From Microvirga vignae (GTDB lineage: Bacteria > Pseudomonadota > Alphaproteobacteria > Rhizobiales > Beijerinckiaceae), in assembly GCF_001017175.1 (NCBI RefSeq), contig NZ_LCYG01000037.1, positions 122,586 to 186,585 on the forward strand: 64,000 nt of DNA, given 5' to 3'. Numbering within the stretch: the first letter of the stretch is position 1; the number at the start of each line of letters is the position of its first letter. Positions 26,243-34,925 of this stretch are shown piece after piece. The position numbers and the translations under genes are program-made. The notes beneath the pieces were generated by a model. It had not been told where the DNA came from, made no database searches, and worked only from the letters and a program-made list of their open reading frames with translations.

Positions 26243-27342
26243 GCAGAGGACTCCTGTTGAGCATCATTCATATGGCGGACGGCCTCCGCCAGAAGCAGAA
26301 TGGCGAGAGCCTGGCCGTAAGCCGTCGGCTGGATGGGGATATCGCGGTAGAATTGCAGATCTCGTCCCATGCGCGTGCCGTAGGAGACGTTCTGCAGCGT
26401 GCCGTTCTCGTCGATGTTGTCGAGCACGTAGTCCAAGGCGCGAAGTCCCGCCTGGCGTGCATCCTCTCCCAGGACGCCAAGACGTGCAGCTTTCAGGAGG
26501 CCGTAGCCGAGACCGGCTGTCGCAGAGGCCTCCAGATAAGAAGACCGATCGTCGATCAGCGTATGCCAAGCGCCGCTGCGATCCTGATGGCGCAGGAGAG
26601 ACTTGGCCTGGGCGCGCAGGCAACCGAGGAGATAATCCTTCACGCCACCTTCGACACCGCCGAGTTCGATGAAATCGAGAAGCCCGGCCGTGATCCAGGC
26701 ATTGCCCCGGGCCCAGCGTGCCCGCGCGAAATTGTGCCGCCCGTCGAAGGTCCAGCCATGGAACCACAGGCCGGTTTCCGTATCGGTCAGGTAATGCGCA
26801 TGCAGCAGGAACTGTCTCACCGATTCCTGAGCGAGATCGTCGCGGCCTGACGCTCGGCCGTAACTCGCCAGGAAGAGACACACCATGAAAAGCGTGTCGT
26901 CCCACAACTCCCCCGGGTTCAGGCCATCCGAGACAATATGCTGAAAGCCATCTTCCTCCGTGCGGGGAAGCTCGTTCATCGCGAGATTCGCCCAATGCTC
27001 AAGCGGCGCACGCCAGCGCTCCTCGCCGGTCTTGTCCCAGAGCATGGACAGGCCGAGCATGGGGGCAGTGGTGTTCACGTTGAGCTTCGGCAGGCCTTTC
27101 CCGAGTTGACGCTCGTACCAGGCCTCGATCAGGCGGCGATGCTCGTCGTTGCCGGTAAACTCCCAATACCGGACCAGACCATAAAGGCCTACGCCCTGGG
27201 GCCATTCCCAACCGTCGAAGCTGATGTAATCGCCGGGGGTGCCGTCAAGATTCGGCTCATCGAATGTCCCGTCATGGCGCAAGGCCACCATGCCTGCGAC
27301 GAGACGATCGAGCTGGCGCGTGAGACGCCCTCTCTCCCTCAT
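26239..27342 (-). CDS. GH105-type unsaturated glucuronyl/rhamnogalacturonyl hydrolase
   Basis: A 367-residue (alpha/alpha)6-barrel hydrolase of the YteR/RhiN (GH105) family, which removes the delta-4,5-unsaturated uronic acid from the non-reducing end of lyase products. The stretch ELWDDTLFM at 145-153 carries the catalytic Asp of the family, and WARGNAW near 212 is another hallmark. There is no signal peptide, so it acts in the cytoplasm on imported oligosaccharides. The ATG at 27342 follows GGGAGG. It is the first gene of the operon, divergent from the LacI-family regulator. GH88 is the closest alternative family. Confidence 0.92.
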   Translation of the reverse strand: MRERGRLTRQLDRLVAGMVALRHDGTFDEPNLDGTPGDYISFDGWEWPQGVGLYGLVRYWEFTGNDEHRRLIEAWYERQLGKGLPKLNVNTTAPMLGLSMLWDKTGEERWRAPLEHWANLAMNELPRTEEDGFQHIVSDGLNPGELWDDTLFMVCLFLASYGRASGRDDLAQESVRQFLLHAHYLTDTETGLWFHGWTFDGRHNFARARWARGNAWITAGLLDFIELGGVEGGVKDYLLGCLRAQAKSLLRHQDRSGAWHTLIDDRSSYLEASATAGLGYGLLKAARLGVLGEDARQAGLRALDYVLDNIDENGTLQNVSYGTRMGRDLQFYRDIPIQPTAYGQALAILLLAEAVRHMNDAQQESSA

Positions 27343-27381
27343 TTGCGCTGCCTCCCGGGCATCTGTTGTTGTTGAGAGGAT

Positions 27382-27426
27382 TTTTCATCAGCTGCAAAGA
27401 TTGCGCAACATGAAAATTTTTTGCAG
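27382..27426. promoter_or_regulatory. Nested inverted repeats in the GH105-lacI divergent region
   Basis: CTGCAAA (27392-27398) and TTTGCAG (27420-27426) flank the palindrome TTGCGCAA (27401-27408); TTTTCA (27382-27387) also pairs with TGAAAA (27411-27416). The nested symmetry in a 94-nt divergent region is what is expected of a LacI-family operator controlling both genes. Confidence 0.5.
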
Positions 27427-27436
27427 TATCTCCGCC

Positions 27437-28489
27437 ATGCCCAAGAAATCCGCTCCCCCCTCGAAAATCCTTGCGCGCAACCGGCTGCGTGACATTGCTC
27501 TTGCCTGTGATGTCTCCATCAGCAGCGTGTCGCGTGCTTTGGCGGGTCAAAAAGGGGTCCGTGAGGATGTCCGCCAACGGATCTTCGAGGCGGCAAGGAA
27601 CGCGCGATATCCCCTCCCCAACATGGTGCAGGGGGCGCGGATTGCGGTCTTTGCCAGCAAGGCCGCCATGACGGATTACAGCCGTACTCAGTTCACCTGG
27701 CATGTCCTGGAAGGGTTGAAATCTGCCGCTGCGTCACGAGAGATCGAAGTGTCCCTGATCCCGCTACCCGACCCGGAGGAGGGTCAGATCGCGCTGATGG
27801 ATGCTCTCACTAGCCAAGATATTCTCGGCGTGCTCCTGCTGACGATTGACGACATGCAGGTGATGGCTCGGATTCAGGAGAGCGGCAAAGCTGCGGTTCT
27901 CATCAACAGCGACGATCCGCTGATGCGAATCTCAAGTGTCAGCCCATGCAATCGGTCAGCAACACGCATGGCTTGCGATTACCTCATCGGCTTGGGTCAC
28001 GAGCGCATCGGCTTCGTCATGCGGCCTGGTCGTCCTACCATCCGACGCCGTCTCGAAGGCTGGCGCGACGCCCTGTTGGAACACGGCCTGCCCTGCCCTG
28101 ATGAGAACGTGATCAGCGTAGAGGACTGGACGCCGGAATGCGCTGAGCGTGCCGTCGGTGAGCGCCTCGACAAAGGCCAGCTCGACGTGACCGCATTGCT
28201 TTGTGCGGCCGACAGTCTCGCGCTGGGAGCCCTCTCGGCGTTGAAAGCGCGTCAGATCGCATGCCCGGAAGAGATATCGGTTATGGGAATCGACAATCTG
28301 CCGATTTCAGATCTTCTCACCCCGCGCCTGACCACCATGCACATCCCGGCCCGCGAGTTGGGCGAGACCGCTGTTGAGATGTTGATCGAGCTCTCGACCC
28401 AGGGGCAACGCGTCGTGCGCCGGACAGAGCTCGCTTGCCGCCTGATTGAACGGGATTCCACCGCGTCAGTAGCTCATGGAATTGCGTGA
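27437..28489 (+). CDS. LacI-family transcriptional regulator of the uronate operon
   Basis: A 350-residue regulator. The N-terminal helix-turn-helix is LRDIALACDVSISSVSRALAG (about 17-37), followed by the hinge and a type I periplasmic-binding-like effector domain (DNLPISDLLTPRLTTMHIPARELG near the C-terminus). I start it at ATG 27437; an in-frame ATG at 27410 lies inside the dyads and has no better ribosome site. Divergence from the GH105 gene suggests that it represses the uronate operon and responds to a pathway intermediate, possibly 2-keto-3-deoxygluconate; the effector is inference. Confidence 0.92.
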   Translation: MPKKSAPPSKILARNRLRDIALACDVSISSVSRALAGQKGVREDVRQRIFEAARNARYPLPNMVQGARIAVFASKAAMTDYSRTQFTWHVLEGLKSAAASREIEVSLIPLPDPEEGQIALMDALTSQDILGVLLLTIDDMQVMARIQESGKAAVLINSDDPLMRISSVSPCNRSATRMACDYLIGLGHERIGFVMRPGRPTIRRRLEGWRDALLEHGLPCPDENVISVEDWTPECAERAVGERLDKGQLDVTALLCAADSLALGALSALKARQIACPEEISVMGIDNLPISDLLTPRLTTMHIPARELGETAVEMLIELSTQGQRVVRRTELACRLIERDSTASVAHGIA

Positions 28490-28572
28490 CCCACGCACCA
28501 CGCTTCAGCGCCTTTCATGAAGGCAGGAGCGTCCAGGCAGCTTCAAGCGTATCTGGTCCACTGAGAGGAAAT

Positions 28573-28593
28573 GGATCAAAAACGCTTTGATCC
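28573..28593 (+). terminator. Inverted repeat downstream of the lacI-type gene
   Basis: GGATCAAA and TTTGATCC are perfect 8-bp arms around AACGC, 84 nt after the stop. No T-run follows. The core AAAACGCTTT resembles LacI-family operator cores, so an operator is the alternative reading. Confidence 0.4.
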
Positions 28594-28780
28594 GGGATTC
28601 ATAGGAATAAGGCACCTGCACTTCATGAGTGCCCGGTGTTCCCTGGTTGAGCAGACATTCGGACTTCCTTTCGGGGTGTGCCCGAAGGCCTAACGAGCGG
28701 ACCAGCGCTACTTCTGCTCTGTGACAGAAGCCGACTTTGGCTCAGGGTCCGATTCCAGCTTGGTAACGATGTGCATGTTT

Positions 28781-28800
28781 CGCGAGGTCCTATCCTCGCG
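28781..28800 (-). terminator. Hairpin downstream of the LtnD-like gene
   Basis: CGCGAGG and CCTCGCG are perfect 7-bp arms with a 6-nt loop, 30 nt after the stop of the minus-strand tetronate operon. GC-rich stem with no strong U-tract. Confidence 0.45.
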
Positions 28801-28829
28801 TAGGATCAAAAGGCTTTTCTCCTGGATCG

Positions 28830-29723
28830 CTATCTCACAGGACGGTCATTCCGGCGCTCAAGTTCGACAAGCAGACCGCTGTGATCGAGATCGCCCGCAT
28901 TTTCGATGAGCCCCCGAAACAGATCTGCAGTAAGCGCCGTATAAGGCACGTCCTGAAGAGAAAGCCGCTCCGCCGCGTCGAGTGCGTTATCGAGGTCTTT
29001 CAGGTGAGTGACCGAGCGTCCCTTGGTGACGAAATCACGCTCGACCATCCGCTGACCGTGAAGATCCAAGATACGGCTCTCGGCGAAGCCTCCCCGGAGA
29101 GCTTCGCGAACCTTGGCAGGGTCAGCTCCTCCACGCTCAGCCAGCAGGAGCGCCTCGGCAACGGCTCCGATGGTGACACCAACGATAATTTGATTAGCGA
29201 GCTTCGCAAGCTGGCCCGCCCCGTGCGGCCCGACATGAACAGGCCGGCCCATGACCTCCAGGACCGGCTTTACGCGCGAGAAGGCCTCCGCGTCGCCGCC
29301 AGCCATGATCGCCAGAGTGCCCTGCTCCGCTCCGACGGTCCCACCTGAAACCGGCGCATCGATGTGGTGGACGCCACGCTCGGCGAGAAGCTTTGCATGA
29401 TCCTGTGCCTCCGCGGGCTTGATCGAGCTCATGTCGACCAGGATGGTGCCCGGCCGCAAGGCCTCCGCGACTCCCTGCGCGAACAGCACGTCGGTTACGA
29501 TACCGCCATTCTCCAGCATGAGAACAACGATCTCCACATCTCGGACCGCATCGGGCGCAGCATCCATGACGCGGGCGCCTAAAGGGGCAAGCACCTCGGC
29601 TTTTTCCCGCGAACGGTTCCAGACGGTCAAGTCATACCCGGCCTCGAGCAGCCGCCGGGCCTGGCGCGATCCCATAAGGCCAATGCCGAGGAATGCCACG
29701 GCAGCTGAACTAGATGGCGTCAT
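28830..29723 (-). CDS. ltnD: L-threonate dehydrogenase-like beta-hydroxyacid dehydrogenase
   Basis: A 297-residue NAD-dependent member of the 3-hydroxyisobutyrate dehydrogenase family. The dinucleotide motif VAFLGIGLMGS is at about 8-18, the substrate motif DAPVSGGTVGAEQGTLAIMAGG lies in mid-protein, and the catalytic Lys is in GQLAKLANQ. Start at ATG 29723 after GAAGGAG; the frame to 29777 is not needed. In the known tetronate pathway LtnD oxidises L-threonate to 2-oxotetronate, the substrate of OtnI. OtnI, OtnK and OtnC are all encoded in the divergent unit, so this role is likely. Tartronate-semialdehyde reductase is the alternative within the family. Confidence 0.85.
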   Translation of the reverse strand: MTPSSSAAVAFLGIGLMGSRQARRLLEAGYDLTVWNRSREKAEVLAPLGARVMDAAPDAVRDVEIVVLMLENGGIVTDVLFAQGVAEALRPGTILVDMSSIKPAEAQDHAKLLAERGVHHIDAPVSGGTVGAEQGTLAIMAGGDAEAFSRVKPVLEVMGRPVHVGPHGAGQLAKLANQIIVGVTIGAVAEALLLAERGGADPAKVREALRGGFAESRILDLHGQRMVERDFVTKGRSVTHLKDLDNALDAAERLSLQDVPYTALTADLFRGLIENAGDLDHSGLLVELERRNDRPVR

Positions 29724-29777
29724 CACACACTCCTTCCACCTTGGGCCTGACAGGCAAGTGAGCCCGGAACGTTGCAC

Positions 29778-31292
29778 TCACGCCGCCACGGATGACGTCT
29801 TCGGCCGCGCCAGCCTGCTGGCCAGGGTACTCAGAGCGGGACCGAACGCGAGAGCCAAGCCGATTACCATGAGGGTTGCCACGAGGCCATTCGACCAGAA
29901 AATCGAAAGTGAGCCCTTCGACATGATCATCGACTGCCGGAAGGCATCCTCAGCCTTGTCGCCGAGCACCATCGCCAGCACGAGTGGGGCGATCGGATAA
30001 TCCAGTTTCTTGAACAGATAGCCCGCCACACCGAAGAGCAGCGCCAACCACAGATCAAACGGACGTCCCGCGACGGTATAGGCGCCGATAAAGCACACGA
30101 TCACGATGATCGGGCCAATGATCGCGAACGGAATCCGCAGGATGGATGCAAAGAGCGGAATTGTTGCAAGCACCATGAGCACGGCCACAATGTTGCCCAG
30201 ATACATGCTGGCGATCAGGCCCCACACGAAATCGGGACGCTCGATGAACAGCATCGGCCCTGGATTGAGCCCCCAGATCATCAGGCCGCCCATCATCACG
30301 GCAGCCGTCGCGGAACCAGGAACGCCAAGGGCCAGCATCGGCAGGATGGCGCTGCTGCCCGCCGCGTGGTCCGCCGTTTCCGGAGCCACAACGCCCTCGG
30401 GCTCGCCATGCCCGAAGGCATCCTTGCGGCGTGACAGGCGCTTGGCCAGACCATAGCTCATGAACGAGGCAGCAGTCGGCCCGCCTGGGGTGATGCCCAT
30501 CCAGCAGCCGATGGCACTGCTCCGCAGAAGGGTCATCCAATAACGAGGTAAAGTGGCAATGGTCTTGACGACATCACGGGCCCTGACGCGAACTTTGATA
30601 CCATCGAAGTGAAGTCCTTCCTCCATGGTGAGCACAAGCTCGCCGATACCGAAGAGGCCGATGACGGCAATGAGGAAGCTGATGCCCGACAGAAGTTCGT
30701 TGAACCCGAAAGTCAGGCGTAAGCCCCCCGATACCGTATCCATGCCCACTGCAGCGAAAGCAAAGCCAAGTCCCATGGACACGATGGTCTTGAAGGGAGA
30801 CGCAGCCCCAAGTCCGACGAAGCTGGCGAATGCCAGGAAGTAGACTGCAAAATATTCCGGCGAACTGAACCGGAGAGCGAACTTGGCCACCCAGCTCGAC
30901 AGAATGGTGATCAGGATCACGCCCATCAGAGCGCCGAACCCGGCGGACAGGAATGCGAGAGTCAGCGCCTGGGCCGCCTGCCCCTGCCTTGCCATCGGGT
31001 AACCGTCGAACGTCGTGGCGACCGATGAAGGCTCACCCGGAATGTTGAAGAGGATCGAGGTGGTCGATCCCCCGAACAGCGCGCCCCAGTACATGCTGGT
31101 GAGAAGAATGATGGCGGCAACCGGATCCATCGTGAAGGTCAGCGGCAACAACAGCGAAACGCCATTCGGCGCTCCGAGTCCTGGAAGAACGCCAACGAGG
31201 ATGCCGAGCAGAACGCCGATCATCATCAACGTGACATGATAAGTCGTCAGCGCGACACCGAAACCATGAAGGAGTGATGCGAAATTTTCCAC
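29778..31292 (-). CDS. tctA: Tripartite tricarboxylate transporter large permease TctA
   Basis: A 504-residue membrane protein with about 12 hydrophobic segments, GVLPGLGAPNGVSLLLPLTF near the N-terminus, and the second conserved motif GITPGGPTAASFMSYGLAKR in the middle. It forms the ion-coupled channel with TctB and takes substrate from TctC. It lies 54 nt before the LtnD-like gene start. Context suggests uptake of C4 sugar acids rather than citrate. Confidence 0.95.
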   Translation of the reverse strand: MENFASLLHGFGVALTTYHVTLMMIGVLLGILVGVLPGLGAPNGVSLLLPLTFTMDPVAAIILLTSMYWGALFGGSTTSILFNIPGEPSSVATTFDGYPMARQGQAAQALTLAFLSAGFGALMGVILITILSSWVAKFALRFSSPEYFAVYFLAFASFVGLGAASPFKTIVSMGLGFAFAAVGMDTVSGGLRLTFGFNELLSGISFLIAVIGLFGIGELVLTMEEGLHFDGIKVRVRARDVVKTIATLPRYWMTLLRSSAIGCWMGITPGGPTAASFMSYGLAKRLSRRKDAFGHGEPEGVVAPETADHAAGSSAILPMLALGVPGSATAAVMMGGLMIWGLNPGPMLFIERPDFVWGLIASMYLGNIVAVLMVLATIPLFASILRIPFAIIGPIIVIVCFIGAYTVAGRPFDLWLALLFGVAGYLFKKLDYPIAPLVLAMVLGDKAEDAFRQSMIMSKGSLSIFWSNGLVATLMVIGLALAFGPALSTLASRLARPKTSSVAA

Positions 31293-31317
31293 GGCCTGTC
31301 TCCGTCGGGATGGAAGG

Positions 31318-31797
31318 CTAATAGAGGCCTAGAGCGGCTTCGAGAGGACCCTTCAGCAAAGGCACCTGGAATCCGACTTCGAGAACGAGATAAAAGACCA
31401 CGGCGGCACCGATGCCCGAAGCGGCCGACGTGATGAGACGGTACTTTCCCTGCACGCGCATGACGAAGGTGAGATAGAGAGCCGCAGCCACATAGAGGCC
31501 GAGCAGCCGTGCAATCACCACGAAGGCAACCATAGGAATGAGGAACGAAGCGACACGCACCGCTTGCTCACGATCGAGAAAGACCGACTGCAACCCATGC
31601 CGGTGGGTGATGGTCTGAAATAAATTTCCGGCACTTGCCGCAACGACGAGAAGGCCGATGTAGAAAGGAAACGCGCCCGGCTCGGGCCCTGCATCTCCCC
31701 AGCCGATACCGAATTCGAGAGCACCGATCACCGCGGTAAGTCCCAAGCCCGCGGTGAGTGTCGCAGTCGCGATTTCAGCCGAAAAACGATTGATCAT
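31318..31797 (-). CDS. tctB: Tripartite tricarboxylate transporter small permease TctB
   Basis: A 159-residue protein with four hydrophobic segments, the usual size and topology of TctB (MINRFSAEIATATLTAGLG at the N-terminus). The ATG at 31797 has a GGAGCGAA site; a frame to 32091 runs into tctC and is rejected. It is separated from tctC by an 83-nt gap holding a strong hairpin, and is followed by tctA after about 25 nt. Confidence 0.9.
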   Translation of the reverse strand: MINRFSAEIATATLTAGLGLTAVIGALEFGIGWGDAGPEPGAFPFYIGLLVVAASAGNLFQTITHRHGLQSVFLDREQAVRVASFLIPMVAFVVIARLLGLYVAAALYLTFVMRVQGKYRLITSAASGIGAAVVFYLVLEVGFQVPLLKGPLEAALGLY

Positions 31798-31834
31798 GGC
31801 GTTCGCTCCGCTCCGATGACTGCAGCATGAGGTT

Positions 31835-31862
31835 GGCCGGTGCAGGTTCGCCTGCACCGGCC
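31835..31862 (-). promoter_or_regulatory. 12-bp perfect hairpin between tctC and tctB
   Basis: GGCCGGTGCAGG and CCTGCACCGGCC are perfect 12-bp arms around a 4-nt loop. In the minus-strand transcript it would stand just after the tctC stop. No U-run follows, so it is more likely an mRNA-stabilising or attenuating structure that keeps binding-protein message above permease message than a full terminator. Confidence 0.7.
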
Positions 31863-31880
31863 CATGGGATGACCGCCCCA

Positions 31881-32876
31881 TCAGCGAACGATCCAGCCTT
31901 CCTGCTCGAACACCTTGCGGTTCTTGGCATCGTCCGATGCGATGAACTTCTTCAGCTCTTCGCCTGCCAGGAAACGGTTGGTCTGGGAGGTACGGTCGAT
32001 GTACTCTTTCCACTCCGGCGTCGCGCTCACTTTCTTGAGCACGTCCGCGTAATACGCGACAGCCTCGGAGGGAACGCCGGCCGGCAGCCACACGGTGCGC
32101 GGCATCTGGAACTGGTCGATCGGAATACCGGCTTCCTTACAGGTCGGAATATCGGCCCAGCCCATAGCCGCAGTGACCTTGGGGCCCTCCTGCAGGCGCG
32201 TCGGGCTGAACACACAGAGCGGCTTCACCGCTCCGGCCTTCCACTGTCCGGCATTTTCATTCGGGTTGTTGGTGTTCGAGTCGATGTGCCCACCGGCCAG
32301 CTGCACGCCCGCGGCACCGCCGCCTTGGAACGGCACATAGATGAACTTCGCACCGGTCGCGGACTGGATCAGGCTGGTGAGCGTTTGATCGGTGTCCTTC
32401 GACTGACTGCCGCCCATCTTGAAGCTCTCGGGCTTCGCCTTCACGGCTTCGATATAGCTCTTGGCATCCTGGTATGGGGAGGTCGCATTGACCCAGAGCA
32501 GGAACTCGTCGAGAGCCATGGCTGCAACCGGAGTCAGCTCATCCGGCTTGTAGGCGAGCTTCGCGACATAAGGCAGAAGGTATTCGTTATTAGTGCCGAA
32601 AGTGAGCTTGTGAGGGTCGCCTGCAGCAACCTTCGCATAGAGATATCCTTCCGCCCCGCTGCCGCCGCCCTTGTTTGTGACGACGATCGACTGGTCCATC
32701 AAGTTGTGCTTCGAGATGATCGATTGCACGACACGGGCGAAATTGTCCGTACCGCCCCCGGGGCTCGATGTGACAACGAACTCCACTGGCTTTGTCGGCT
32801 TCCAGTCAGCATGTGCCATTCCGCCGAATGTGACTGCGATGGCACTTGCGACCAACCATGACGTCTTCTTGATCAT
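31881..32876 (-). CDS. tctC: Tripartite tricarboxylate transporter substrate-binding protein TctC
   Basis: A 331-residue periplasmic-binding protein with a Sec signal (MIKKTSWLVASAIAVTFGGMAHA) and the family stretch PVEFVVTSSPGGGTDNFARVV at the mature N-terminus. FKMGGSQSKDTDQ and FIYVPFQGGGAAGVQLAGGHID are also typical. It delivers substrate to TctAB. Its gene follows pdxA2 by 58 nt. Neighbouring enzymes suggest threonate or erythronate as ligand (inference). Confidence 0.94.
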   Translation of the reverse strand: MIKKTSWLVASAIAVTFGGMAHADWKPTKPVEFVVTSSPGGGTDNFARVVQSIISKHNLMDQSIVVTNKGGGSGAEGYLYAKVAAGDPHKLTFGTNNEYLLPYVAKLAYKPDELTPVAAMALDEFLLWVNATSPYQDAKSYIEAVKAKPESFKMGGSQSKDTDQTLTSLIQSATGAKFIYVPFQGGGAAGVQLAGGHIDSNTNNPNENAGQWKAGAVKPLCVFSPTRLQEGPKVTAAMGWADIPTCKEAGIPIDQFQMPRTVWLPAGVPSEAVAYYADVLKKVSATPEWKEYIDRTSQTNRFLAGEELKKFIASDDAKNRKVFEQEGWIVR

Positions 32877-32934
32877 CGTTCTTCCTCCCTTTGGGTTTTA
32901 CCAACCGATGGCGTCGGCTTTTGGAACTGGAATT

Positions 32935-34011
32935 TCAGGAATTCACGGCCTTGGCGTATTCCGTGTCGACCTCATTGACCCGGCGCGCGCGCACTTCGGC
33001 ACCCATCTGGATTGCCAGGGAGAGCGCCGCGTTGCTTGCACCGAGATTTGCAATGCCCCGTCCGGCGATTTCGTATGCCGTTCCGTGAGCGGGAGTGCAG
33101 ATGGGGAACGGGAAACCGCCGATGAGCGTGACGCCACGGTCGAAGCCCATCAGCTTCATGGCGATCTGCCCCTGATCGTGGTACATGGTCAGAACCGCAT
33201 CGAAGTCGCCGTTCTTGGCCCGCAGGAAAACCGTATCCGACGGAAATGGCCCATCTACGGCAAAACCTTGAGCAATCGCCTTGCGGACAGCCGGCTCGAT
33301 CACCTCGATTTCCTCACGACCGAAGTTGCCACCATCGCCCGCATGCGGATTGAGACCCGCCACGGCAATGCGCGGCGGATTGAAGCCGGCCGCACGCATG
33401 CATTGATCCGCCAGCGTCAGCGATCTCAGGATCGACTGCTCGGAGACGGCTGATGCCACTTGCGACAGAGGAATATGCGACGTGACGCGGGCATTCCAGA
33501 GCTTGCCGAGCACATTGAACTCGCTTGCCGCTTCAGATGTCTTGAGCACATCGCGCACGAAGCGGATCTCGTCGTCGTAACCTTCGTATGCGAGGCGCAT
33601 GGCCTTCTTGTTGAAGGGCGTGAAGAACACGGCATCGGCACGTCCGGATTGGGCCAGCAGCAGGGCCCGCCGGAAGTTCTCAGTCGCAAACAGGCCACCT
33701 TCGAGAGTCGCGGTGGCAGGTGTGACCTGATCCGGGCTGAGGTTCTTCAAGTCGATGAAGACAGGCCTGGAGGCATGCTCCGAAATTTCATCTTCCGAGG
33801 AGACGACCTCCACATCGACACCGACGCCTGCAATCTTGGCGCCCTGCTCCAGGATCCGAAGATCGCCAAAGAGCACCAGATTTGCGCCGCGGCGGAATTC
33901 GTCGGCCGCGATGAGCTTGGCGGCCAGTTCCGGGCTGATCCCTGCCGGATCTCCCATGGCGAAGGCAATCGTTGGTCTGACTGTCTTTGTCGGGGACGAA
34001 TAAGCGCTCAC
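32935..34011 (-). CDS. pdxA2: PdxA-family 4-phosphotetronate dehydrogenase (PdxA2)
   Basis: About 358 residues of the 4-hydroxythreonine-4-phosphate dehydrogenase family. The N-terminal AFAMGDPAGISPELAAK and the three metal-ligand His motifs SHIPLSQ, NPHAGDGG and YHDQGQ are intact. In tetronate clusters this paralogue (PdxA2) oxidises 4-phospho-D-threonate or 4-phospho-D-erythronate, whose product decarboxylates to dihydroxyacetone phosphate; vitamin B6 synthesis would be the role of true PdxA. The GTG at 34011 follows AAGGAAGAGG and looks like the start; a longer frame to 34053 exists. First gene of the minus-strand tetronate unit. Confidence 0.88.
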   Translation of the reverse strand: MSAYSSPTKTVRPTIAFAMGDPAGISPELAAKLIAADEFRRGANLVLFGDLRILEQGAKIAGVGVDVEVVSSEDEISEHASRPVFIDLKNLSPDQVTPATATLEGGLFATENFRRALLLAQSGRADAVFFTPFNKKAMRLAYEGYDDEIRFVRDVLKTSEAASEFNVLGKLWNARVTSHIPLSQVASAVSEQSILRSLTLADQCMRAAGFNPPRIAVAGLNPHAGDGGNFGREEIEVIEPAVRKAIAQGFAVDGPFPSDTVFLRAKNGDFDAVLTMYHDQGQIAMKLMGFDRGVTLIGGFPFPICTPAHGTAYEIAGRGIANLGASNAALSLAIQMGAEVRARRVNEVDTEYAKAVNS

Positions 34012-34066
34012 AGCAACCTCTTCCTTGATAACGCAAGGACAGTACCAGCCCATAATTCAGCACGCA

Positions 34067-34082
34067 AGCATGCTGCATGCAG
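34067..34082. promoter_or_regulatory. Overlapping palindromes in the tetronate divergent promoter region
   Basis: AGCATGCT (34067-34074) overlaps CTGCATGCAG (34073-34082), both perfect, about 60 nt from the pdxA2 start and 70-85 nt from the GntR-type gene. This is a likely binding site for the divergently encoded GntR regulator. Confidence 0.45.
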
Positions 34083-34150
34083 AATTTTGTTTGCGAACAC
34101 TCAGCACTAAGTCTATAAGGATGCTGGCAGGGAGTTGGGCCTCTGGGCGA

Positions 34151-34867
34151 ATGGACAGCTCGAAAATGGATGAGACCGTGACAATTGGAACATCAGGCCA
34201 GCTGATCGAGGAGCTCGACGGGCGCGGTCCCATCGCCCGCCCAAGTCTGCACGACGCGATCGTAACGCGTGTGCGCGATATGATCATCGAAGGCGAACTT
34301 CCCGCAGGCAGCCGGATTCACGAGGGCAATCTCGGCAAGACCCTCGGTGTGTCGCGAACGCCCCTGCGGGAGGCTCTGAAGTTTCTCGCCAGCGAGGGGC
34401 TGGTCGAGTTGTCTCCCGGCCGAGGGGCGGTGGTCAGGCAATTCACCGCCAAGGACGTCCATGACAGTCTCGTCGTTCTCGCCGACCTTGAGGGGCTGGC
34501 GGGGCGCCTTGCCTGCGAGCACGCATCCGACGACGAGATCCGGGAAGTTCGTGAGCTGCACGACCGCATGGTCGACCTGTACGAGAAGCGGGATCGCCTG
34601 CCCTACTTCAAGCTCAACCAAAGCATTCACTCGGCCATCCTCCGCCTCTCCAAGAACGAGGCGCTGGGCTATGTGCACGGCATTCTGCAGGCCCGCCTGA
34701 GGCGAATCCGCTATATCGGCAACGAAGGCCCGGAAAAATGGGCCGCTGCCGTGGCCGACCACGAAGAGATCATCGGCGCCTTGGAGGCGCGGGATGCCGA
34801 CCGCCTGTCCGAGGCGCTGACCATTCACATGGAAAGAACCTGGGAGCGCGTGCGACACGCCGTCTGA
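34151..34867 (+). CDS. GntR-family (FadR/FCD subfamily) regulator of the tetronate locus
   Basis: A 238-residue regulator. The winged helix (LHDAIVTRVRDMIIEGELPAGSRI then VSRTPLREALKFLASEGLVE) precedes an all-helical FCD effector domain. FCD domains commonly bind small carboxylates with a metal; the Asp/His-type residues DLEGL, HSAIL and DHEEII are present. I start it at ATG 34151 (MDSSKMDET); an ATG at 34166 and longer frames are possible. It is the first gene of the plus-strand unit and divergent from pdxA2, so it probably controls both. Confidence 0.9.
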   Translation: MDSSKMDETVTIGTSGQLIEELDGRGPIARPSLHDAIVTRVRDMIIEGELPAGSRIHEGNLGKTLGVSRTPLREALKFLASEGLVELSPGRGAVVRQFTAKDVHDSLVVLADLEGLAGRLACEHASDDEIREVRELHDRMVDLYEKRDRLPYFKLNQSIHSAILRLSKNEALGYVHGILQARLRRIRYIGNEGPEKWAAAVADHEEIIGALEARDADRLSEALTIHMERTWERVRHAV

Positions 34868-34925
34868 GAACGACGGCACTCCACTGACCGATCCGCATTC
34901 CCCACGCAACTCCAAAGGCCCTGCC

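Larger units (their letters stand above)
28490..28829. other. Convergent intergenic region with two hairpins
   Basis: About 340 nt between the lacI-type gene and the end of the LtnD-like gene. No gene supported. Two perfect inverted repeats (28573-28593 and 28781-28800) are listed separately as possible transcription ends for the two converging units. Confidence 0.55.
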
